Shown here piece after piece: positions 58,347-64,000 of a stretch of DNA of 64,000 nucleotides; within the stretch, counting starts at the first letter, position 1, and every line of letters begins with the position of its first letter. The stretch comes from Methylorubrum populi. Its GTDB lineage: Bacteria > Pseudomonadota > Alphaproteobacteria > Rhizobiales > Beijerinckiaceae. The position numbers and the translations under genes are program-made. The notes beneath the pieces were generated by a model that saw only the letters and a program-made list of their open reading frames with translations, ran no database searches and was not told the origin of the DNA. Location: contig JAQIIU010000003.1 in assembly GCA_036946625.1 (NCBI GenBank), positions 2,245,001 through 2,309,000 on the forward strand. Reading direction: 5' to 3'.

Positions 58347-59119
58347 GCCGCTTCGCCCGCACCGTTCTCACCCTCGCGCTGACCTTCCTCTACGCGCCGA
58401 TCGCGGTGCTGATCGCCTATTCCTTCAACGCGTCGAAGCTCGTCACCGTCTGGGGCGGGTTCTCGACCCGCTGGTACGGCGTGCTGTTCCAGGACGGCCC
58501 GCTGATCGCCGCGGCGCTCGTCTCGCTCGAGGTCGCCGTCCTCTCGGCCTCGATCGCCGGGGTGCTCGGCACATGCGCCGCGCTGGCGCTCGACCGGCAC
58601 GGGCGGTTTCCGGGGCGCGGCGCCTATACCGGGCTGCTCTACGCGCCGATGGTGATGCCGGAAGTCGTCACCGGCCTGTCGCTGCTGCTGCTCTTCGTCG
58701 GCATCGGCCTCGACCGGGGCATCGCGACCCTCGTCATCGCGCATGCGACCTTCGCCACCGGCTTCGTCGCGGTGGTGGTGGGCGCCCGCCTGAAAGGCCT
58801 CGACCGCTCCCTGGAGGAGGCCGCCGCCGATCTCGGCGCCGCGCCGGCCCGCGTGTTCTTCGGCATCACCCTGCCGCTGATCGCACCCGCGGTCGCGGCC
58901 GGGTTCCTGCTCGCCTTCACCCTGTCGCTCGACGACCTCGTGATCGCGAGCTTCGTCTCGGGCCCCGGCGCCACCACCCTGCCGATGCGGATCTACAGTC
59001 AGGTCCGGCTCGGGGTGAACCCGGAGATCAACGCCGCCTCGACCCTCCTGATCGCCGCGGTCGGGCTCGTGGTGCTGGCCGCCTCCTGGCTGACGGGGCG
59101 CAAGGGCGCGGCAGCGTAG
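58343..59119 (+). CDS. ABC transporter permease (PotC type)
   Basis: A protein of 258 residues with six membrane helices. It has LTFLYAPIAVLIAYSFNASK near the N-terminus and the EAA loop EEAAADLGAAPARVFFGITLPLIAPAVAAG, followed by SLDDLVIASFVSGPGATTLPMRIYS, all typical of PotC. Together with the ATPase and PotB-type gene it forms a polyamine-type importer. A gene for the periplasmic substrate-binding protein is not in the window. Confidence 0.9.
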   Translation: MSRFARTVLTLALTFLYAPIAVLIAYSFNASKLVTVWGGFSTRWYGVLFQDGPLIAAALVSLEVAVLSASIAGVLGTCAALALDRHGRFPGRGAYTGLLYAPMVMPEVVTGLSLLLLFVGIGLDRGIATLVIAHATFATGFVAVVVGARLKGLDRSLEEAAADLGAAPARVFFGITLPLIAPAVAAGFLLAFTLSLDDLVIASFVSGPGATTLPMRIYSQVRLGVNPEINAASTLLIAAVGLVVLAASWLTGRKGAAA

Positions 59120-59257
59120 GATGCCGGATCGTCATTGCGAGCCGAATGGCGAAGCCATCCGGCACCGCGACATCGGCTGGTTTCGCACCATGCTCTCGGC
59201 AGGATCATCACGCCGCCACGGTCGCGCCCCGCCGTCCGCTGTGCTAGCCCCCACCCC

Positions 59258-59974
59258 ATGTCGAGCGATGCGCCGCCGGGCGTCTTCATCACCTTCGAGG
59301 GCGGAGAGGGGGCGGGCAAGTCCACCCAGATCGCGCGTCTCGCCGAGGCCCTGCGCCGAGAGAGCAGGCAGGACAGCGGGCGCGAGGTCGTGACCACCCG
59401 CGAGCCGGGCGGGACGCCGCGCGCCGAGGCGTTGCGCGCCGCCCTGCTGCGGGGCGTGGCCAAGCCCTACGGGCCCTTCGCCGAGGCGCTGATGTTCGCC
59501 GCCGCCCGCATCGACCACATCGAGGGTCTGATCCGCCCGGCCCTGAAGCGCGGTGCGATCGTGCTGTGCGACCGTTTTTCGGATTCGACCCGCGCCTATC
59601 AGGGGGCGGCGGGCGGCCTGGAGCCGGGGCTGATCGCCAGCCTCGAACGGGTGACGCTGGGGGACTTGCGCCCCGATCTCACCCTGATCCTCGATCTGCC
59701 GCCCGAGGCCGGGCTCGCCCGGGCGCGGCGCCGCGGGGAGGGTGGGGAGACCGACCGCTTCGAGGCGGAGGCTCCGAGCTTCCACGAGCGCCTGCGGGCG
59801 GCCTTCCGCACCATCGCCGAGGCCGAGACGGAGCGCTGCCGCGTGATCGATGCGAGCCCCGGCCCGGACGCGGTCGAGGCCGCGATCCGCGCGAGCGTCG
59901 CCGCGTGGCGGCCGGACCTTCTGCCTTCCGCGGGAAAAGGGCAGGGCCGGGAGGGGCACGGCCATGCGGCCTGA
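59258..59974 (+). CDS. tmk: Thymidylate kinase
   Basis: A protein of 238 residues. It has P-loop FEGGEGAGKSTQIARLAEAL, the DR motif DRFSDSTRAYQGA, TREPGGTPRAEALR, and the LID region with LARARRRGEGGETDRFE. It makes dTDP from dTMP. The ATG at 59258 precedes the P-loop by the usual distance; the frame is open further upstream without similarity. The C-terminal tail is slightly long. It overlaps holB by 11 bp, so the two replication genes are cotranscribed. Confidence 0.95.
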   Translation: MSSDAPPGVFITFEGGEGAGKSTQIARLAEALRRESRQDSGREVVTTREPGGTPRAEALRAALLRGVAKPYGPFAEALMFAAARIDHIEGLIRPALKRGAIVLCDRFSDSTRAYQGAAGGLEPGLIASLERVTLGDLRPDLTLILDLPPEAGLARARRRGEGGETDRFEAEAPSFHERLRAAFRTIAEAETERCRVIDASPGPDAVEAAIRASVAAWRPDLLPSAGKGQGREGHGHAA

Positions 59975-61031
59975 TCCCGCCCGCACCGAGGCCGAGGCCG
60001 GCGACCTCGCCCACGTGCCGCGCCCGCGCGAGCAGACCCGCCTCGTCGGCCAGCCCCGGGCCGAGGCCGCCTTCGTCGGCGCCCTGGCCTCGGGCCGGCT
60101 CCATCACGCGTGGCTGATCGGCGGTCCCGCGGGCATCGGCAAGGCGACGCTCGCCTACCGGGTGGCGCGCCGGCTCGTCGCCGACCCGCGCACGCTCTCC
60201 GCCCCCGATGGGCTCGACGTGCCGGAGGACCACCCGGCCGCGCGGCAGGTGGCGGCCCTGTCGCACCCGAACCTGATCGCGCTCCGCCGGGTCCAGGCGC
60301 CCGGCGCCAAGACGCTGCCGACCCGCATCTCGGTCGATGCCGCCCGCGAGGCGCTCGCCCTGTTCGGCGCCACCGCGGGCGGGGAGGGGGGCTGGCGCGT
60401 CTGCATCGTCGACAGCGCCGAGGATCTGAACGCCAACAGCGCCAACGCGCTCCTGAAGATGATCGAGGAGCCGCCGCCGCGGGCCATCTTCCTCATCGTC
60501 TCCCACGCGCCCGGCCGCCTGCTGCCGACGATCCGCTCCCGCTGCCGCGCGCTGGCGCTGCGCCCCCTCGGCGAGGACGAGGTGCGCGCGGTGATCGCGG
60601 ATTTCCCGGCGCCCTTCGCCCGGCCCGACGCGGCGGCGCTGACCCGGGCGGCCTCGCTCTGCGAGGGCTCGGTCGCCCGCGCCGTGGCGCTCCTCGACCC
60701 CGCCACCGCCGCGGTCGAGGCGGAGGTCTCGGCGCTCCTCGCCGGCCTGCCCGAGCCCGACGGGCGGCGCGTGCTCAAGCTCGCCGAGACGCTCGCCGGC
60801 CGCGACGCCGAACCGTTGCTCGCCACCGCCCTCGACGCGATCCAGCGCCACGTCGCCGCCGAGATCGACCGCCGCCGGGGCGAGGGCCCGGCCCGCCTGC
60901 TGGCGCTGGTCGAGGCCGCCGAGCGCATCGCGGCCTCGGCCCGCGAGGCGGCGGTGTACAACCTCGACCGCCGGCCGCTGGTGCTCGCGGCGTTCCGGGA
61001 ACTGGCGGGCGCGACCGCTCCGAGGCCCTGA
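59964..61031 (+). CDS. holB: DNA polymerase III delta' subunit
   Basis: A protein of 355 residues of the clamp-loader AAA+ fold: LVGQPRAEAAFVGALASGRLHHAWLIGGPAGIGKATLAYR, then the sensor-1 region VDSAEDLNANSANALLKMIEEPPPRAIFLIVSHAPGRLLPTIRSRC. The arginine-finger SRC is present. Delta' loads the beta clamp within the gamma complex. The ATG at 59964 follows GGGAGGGG. It is followed by a strong terminator and repeat family 3. Confidence 0.93.
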   Translation: MRPDPARTEAEAGDLAHVPRPREQTRLVGQPRAEAAFVGALASGRLHHAWLIGGPAGIGKATLAYRVARRLVADPRTLSAPDGLDVPEDHPAARQVAALSHPNLIALRRVQAPGAKTLPTRISVDAAREALALFGATAGGEGGWRVCIVDSAEDLNANSANALLKMIEEPPPRAIFLIVSHAPGRLLPTIRSRCRALALRPLGEDEVRAVIADFPAPFARPDAAALTRAASLCEGSVARAVALLDPATAAVEAEVSALLAGLPEPDGRRVLKLAETLAGRDAEPLLATALDAIQRHVAAEIDRRRGEGPARLLALVEAAERIAASAREAAVYNLDRRPLVLAAFRELAGATAPRP

Positions 61032-61037
61032 GGAAGG

Positions 61038-61076
61038 CTCCCAGGGCCATCGCTTCAAGCGATGGCCCTGGGTTTT
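61038..61076 (+). terminator. Intrinsic terminator after holB
   Basis: cccagggccatcgc-ttcaa-gcgatggccctggg is a perfect 14-bp stem followed by TTTTTT (61071-61076), 6 bp after the holB stop. Its arm is also the core of repeat family 3. Confidence 0.95.
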
Positions 61077-61122
61077 TTGCAAGCCTCAGACGCCGGCGCC
61101 CGCGTCCGCGGGCTCAGGCTTT

Positions 61123-61168
61123 CGCGCCGCGAAGCCGCTCATGCGGCTTCGAGCGATGGCCCTGGGAA
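61123..61168. repeat. Palindromic repeat family 3, copy 2
   Basis: cgccgcgaagccgctcatgcggcttcgagcgatggccctggg is, in reverse, nearly identical to 37222-37266. The end repeats the arm of the holB terminator, so 61038-61168 as a whole is one composite palindrome. Confidence 0.85.
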
Positions 61169-61256
61169 GGCTCCGAGGTCCGGTTGCGTCGCGGGACGGT
61201 TTCGCGCCACAAGGCATGACAGTCCGACGTTCAGACCATCCGGGACATCTTCTGAC

Positions 61257-62825
61257 GTGAGCGCGAGCGAGACGGCGAACGAGCCCTTCCTCATCACCAC
61301 GGCGATCTCCTACCCCAACGGCGCGCCGCATATCGGCCACGCCTACGAGGTGATCGCCGCCGACGCCATCGCCCGCTTCCACCGTCTCGACGGGCGCGAG
61401 GTGCTGTTCACCACCGGCACCGACGAGCACGGCCTCAAGATCCAGCAGACGGCGGCCCGGGCCGGCGTGACGCCGCGCGCCTTCGTCGACGACATGGCCG
61501 GGCGCTTCAAGGCGATGGCCGACCGGCTCGACTGCGCCTACGACCGCTTCATCCGCACCACCGAGCCCGACCACTACGCCGCCGCGCAGGCGCTGTGGCG
61601 GCGCATGGAGGCCAACGGCGACATCTATCTCGCCAAGTACGCCGGCTGGTACTCGGTGCGCGACGAGGCCTATTACGACGAGGCCGAGACGGTGCCCGGC
61701 CCCGACGGCAGCCGCCGCTCGGCCAAGACCGACACGCCGGTCGAGTGGATGGAGGAGGAGAACTACCTCTTCCGCCTGTCCAAGTACCAGGACCGGCTCC
61801 TGCAGCTCTACGCGGCGCAGCCGGACTTCCTCGGTCCCGAGACGCGGATGAACGAGGTCGCGAGCTTCGTGCGCTCCGGCCTCAAGGATCTCTCGATCAG
61901 CCGCACCACCTTCGACTGGGGCGTGCCGGTGCCGGACCGGCCGGGCCACGTCATGTACGTCTGGGTCGATGCGCTGACGAACTATCTCACGGTGACGGGC
62001 TTTCCCGACGCGGAGGCGCCGAACGCCCGGTTCTGGCCGGCGTCGCTCCACGTCATCGGCAAGGACATCGTCCGCTTCCACGCGGTGTACTGGCCGGCCT
62101 TCCTGATGTCGGCCGGGCTGCCGCTGCCGCGGCGCGTGTTCGGCCACGGCTTCTTCCTCAGCCGCGGCGAGAAGATGTCGAAGTCGCTCGGCAACGTGGT
62201 CGATCCGCTCGATCTCGTCGGCACCTACGGCGTCGATCCGGTGCGCTACTTCCTCCTGCGCGAGGCGCCCTTCGGCGGCGACGGCAACTACGACCACGAG
62301 GCGATCATCAACCGCATCAACGCGGACCTCGCCAACGACCTCGGCAACCTCGCCCAGCGCTCGCTCTCGATGATCGCGAAGAATTCTTCCGGAGTCGTGC
62401 CTGAGCCCGGTGCCTTCACCGAGGCCGATCAGCGCCTGCTCGCCGCCGCCGCCGCGCTGCCGGAGAAGGCGAGGGGGCTGATGCGGGATCTCGCCCTGCA
62501 CGCGATCCTGGCCGAGCTCTGGGCCGTGGTGGCCGAGACCAACCGCTACTTCGCCTCCGAGGAGCCGTGGAAGCTGCGCAAGTCCGATCCGGCGCGCATG
62601 AACAGCGTGCTCTACGTCACGGTCGAGACCCTGCGCCGGGTCGGCCTGATGGTGCAGCCCTTCGTGCCGACGGCGGGCGGGGCGCTGCTCGACCTGCTCG
62701 CCGTGCCGGTGGACCGGCGCAGCTTCGCCTTCGTCGGCGAAGCCCACCGCTTGCAGGCCGGCACGGCGCTGCCCGCCCCGGCCCCGATCTTCCCGCGCTT
62801 CGAGAAGCCGGAGGCGACGGCCTGA
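61257..62825 (+). CDS. metG: Methionyl-tRNA synthetase
   Basis: A protein of 522 residues of class I aminoacyl-tRNA synthetases. It has the HIGH motif (PNGAPHIGHAYE) and KMSKS (EKMSKSLGN), the connecting domain without zinc-binding cysteine pairs, and the anticodon-binding helical domain (LEWAVVAETNRY-like AELWAVVAETNRYF). There is no C-terminal tRNA-binding EMAP domain. The start is GTG at 61257; the frame is open further upstream through repeat family 3 but without similarity. tatD and the MBL gene follow in the same direction. Confidence 0.95.
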   Translation: MSASETANEPFLITTAISYPNGAPHIGHAYEVIAADAIARFHRLDGREVLFTTGTDEHGLKIQQTAARAGVTPRAFVDDMAGRFKAMADRLDCAYDRFIRTTEPDHYAAAQALWRRMEANGDIYLAKYAGWYSVRDEAYYDEAETVPGPDGSRRSAKTDTPVEWMEEENYLFRLSKYQDRLLQLYAAQPDFLGPETRMNEVASFVRSGLKDLSISRTTFDWGVPVPDRPGHVMYVWVDALTNYLTVTGFPDAEAPNARFWPASLHVIGKDIVRFHAVYWPAFLMSAGLPLPRRVFGHGFFLSRGEKMSKSLGNVVDPLDLVGTYGVDPVRYFLLREAPFGGDGNYDHEAIINRINADLANDLGNLAQRSLSMIAKNSSGVVPEPGAFTEADQRLLAAAAALPEKARGLMRDLALHAILAELWAVVAETNRYFASEEPWKLRKSDPARMNSVLYVTVETLRRVGLMVQPFVPTAGGALLDLLAVPVDRRSFAFVGEAHRLQAGTALPAPAPIFPRFEKPEATA

Positions 62826-62879
62826 GAAGGCCGCCGCCCCGGATCGCTCCTTCCCCCAAAAGATCCGTCAAAAGAGACC

Positions 62880-63677
62880 ATGCTGGTCGACAGCCACTGC
62901 CATCTCGACTTTCCCGACTTCGCGGACGACATCCCCGGGGTGATCGCCCGCGCGGCCGAGGCCGGCGTGACGCGCCTCCTCACCATCTCGACGCGGGTGG
63001 CCAAGGCCGACCGCTACCGGGCCCTGGCCGAGGCGCACGCGGCGGTCTGGTACACGGTCGGCACCCACCCGCACGGCGCCGCCGAGGAACCCGACGTGCC
63101 GGCGGACCGGATCGCCGCGCTGGCCGAAGCCCCGCGCTGCGTCGGCATCGGCGAGGCAGGGCTCGACTACCATTACGAGGACGCCGCGCCGGAAGCGGTG
63201 CAGGAGCGGGTGCTGCGCGCGCATGTCGAGGCCGCCCGCCTCTCCGGCCTGCCGCTGGTGATCCATTCCCGCGACGCCGACGCGCAGATGGAGGCGGTGC
63301 TCGGCGACGAGATGGGCAAAAGGCCGTTCAAGGCGGTGCTGCACTGCTTCTCGTCCGGCGCCCGGCTGGCGCAAGTCGGGGTCGAACTCGGCCTGTCGGT
63401 GTCGTTCTCCGGCATCGTCACCTTCCGCCGCTCGGACGCCTTGCGCGACATCGCCCGCAGCGTGCCGCTCGACCGCATCCTGGTCGAGACCGACGCGCCG
63501 TTCCTCGCCCCGGAGCCGCACCGGGGCCGGCGCTGCGAGCCGGCCTACACCGCCGACACCGCCCGCGTGCTGGCAAAGACCCTCGGCCTGCCCTTCGAGG
63601 ACTTTTGCGAGACCACCACGGCCAACTTCTACCGGCTGTTCTCCAAGGCCGCGGCGGTCGAGGGCGTGGGCCCATGA
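62880..63677 (+). CDS. TatD family DNase/metal hydrolase
   Basis: A protein of 265 residues, full-length TatD family: DSHCHLDFPDF (metal ligands HxH), YTVGTHPH, GIGEAGLDYHYE, LVIHSRDADAQM, LHCFSSG and LVETDAPFLAPEPHRGRRCEPAY. These proteins are metal-dependent deoxyribonucleases involved in repair. It lies 54 bp after metG and 16 bp before the MBL-fold gene, the common metG-tatD-MBL order of Alphaproteobacteria. The ATG at 62880 starts at the first strand. Confidence 0.93.
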   Translation: MLVDSHCHLDFPDFADDIPGVIARAAEAGVTRLLTISTRVAKADRYRALAEAHAAVWYTVGTHPHGAAEEPDVPADRIAALAEAPRCVGIGEAGLDYHYEDAAPEAVQERVLRAHVEAARLSGLPLVIHSRDADAQMEAVLGDEMGKRPFKAVLHCFSSGARLAQVGVELGLSVSFSGIVTFRRSDALRDIARSVPLDRILVETDAPFLAPEPHRGRRCEPAYTADTARVLAKTLGLPFEDFCETTTANFYRLFSKAAAVEGVGP

Positions 63678-63693
63678 GCGAAGGGGAGGGCGC

Positions 63694-64000
63694 ATGCCGA
63701 GCCTGAGCCTGCGCATCCTGGGCTGCGGCTCGTCCGGCGGCGTGCCGCGGGTCGGTTACGGCTGGGGCGCCTGCGACCCGTCCGACCCGCGCAACCGCCG
63801 CCGCCGCTGCTCGCTGCTGGTGGAGCGGCGCGAAGGAGCGGGACGAGGGCAGGGGGCCACCACGGTGCTCATCGACACCTCGCCGGACCTGCGCGAGCAG
63901 CTCATCGACGCCGGCGTCACCCGCCTCGACGCCCTGCTCTACACCCACGCGCATGCCGACCACACCCACGGCATCGACGACGTGCGCCCGCTCGTCATCC
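63694..64000 (+). CDS. MBL-fold metallo-hydrolase (PhnP-like), partial
   Basis: The first 102 codons of a metallo-beta-lactamase fold protein. It begins SLSLRILGCGSSGGVPRVGYGWGACDPSDPRNRRRRCSLLVE, as PhnP-type phosphodiesterases do, and contains the metal motif THAHADHTHG. The remainder is outside the window. The ATG at 63694 is preceded by AAGGGGAGGG, a strong ribosome site. It is probably cotranscribed with metG and the TatD gene. Confidence 0.9.
   Translation, partial: MPSLSLRILGCGSSGGVPRVGYGWGACDPSDPRNRRRRCSLLVERREGAGRGQGATTVLIDTSPDLREQLIDAGVTRLDALLYTHAHADHTHGIDDVRPLVI

Noticed and set aside
1..64000. tRNA, rRNA or other structured RNA genes
   Set aside because: I looked for cloverleaf/CCA-type ends and rRNA-like sequence and saw none; this cannot be excluded fully without a covariance search.

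Overview
The window comes from a pink-pigmented facultative methylotroph of the Methylobacterium/Methylorubrum type (Alphaproteobacteria, Hyphomicrobiales). The first 12 kb carry the classical mxa methanol dehydrogenase operon, in the gene order and with the promoter architecture I know from Methylorubrum extorquens AM1. High GC, overlapping ATGA/GTGA gene junctions, a GlmU/GlmS/RecG/Mfd/SdhE housekeeping block and an intracellular PHB depolymerase fit the same group.

Layout. (1) 1-10735, minus strand: mxaF-J-G-I-R-S-A-C-K-L-D-E, covering the calcium/PQQ methanol dehydrogenase, its cytochrome cL and the MoxR/von Willebrand factor A assembly module. mxaE runs off the left edge. A sigma-70-like mxaF promoter with a leader of about 170 nt lies at 10910-10939. 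A divergent trypsin-like secreted protein (11106) sits where mxaW lies in AM1. (2) 12.3-31.2 kb: DUF4336 protein, glmU, glmS, GlcG/HbpS-like protein, DUF502 membrane protein, recG, an NAD epimerase, sdhE, mfd, a degenerate receiver protein, a degenerate acyl-CoA synthetase, then a two-component pair whose kinase has an ethylene-receptor-type membrane domain. (3) 31.4-38.5 kb: acyl-CoA synthetase, a lipid A/core glycosyl-modification operon (ArnT-like GT, GT2, LAB_N protein), DUF2721 protein, and a decayed polysaccharide locus. (4) 38.6-50.6 kb: succinate-semialdehyde dehydrogenase family enzyme, PHB depolymerase, large FAD/Fe-S oxidoreductase, SDR, and a glyoxylate-type cluster (hydroxypyruvate isomerase, GntR regulator, aminotransferase, MFS transporter). 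Two of these cluster genes carry frameshifts. (5) 50.8-64 kb: small proteins, DUF2339 membrane protein, PilZ-like protein, Crp/Fnr regulator, polyamine-type ABC transporter (ATPase and two permeases), then tmk, holB, metG, tatD-family and an MBL-fold hydrolase cut by the right edge.

The intergenic space holds several repeat families: five copies of a 165 bp palindromic element with ATAC/GTAT ends, two copies of a 'cctgaggtgc' palindrome, two copies of a 'cccagggccatcgc' palindrome, and a nested multi-hairpin block between mxaI and mxaR. Perfect or near-perfect 12-15 bp tandem duplications recur in or beside at least six genes. I saw no rRNA, tRNA, CRISPR array, transposase or phage gene.

The best candidates for new biology are the ethylene-receptor-like kinase/response-regulator pair, the palindromic mobile-element-like repeat family, and the recurrent short tandem duplications.
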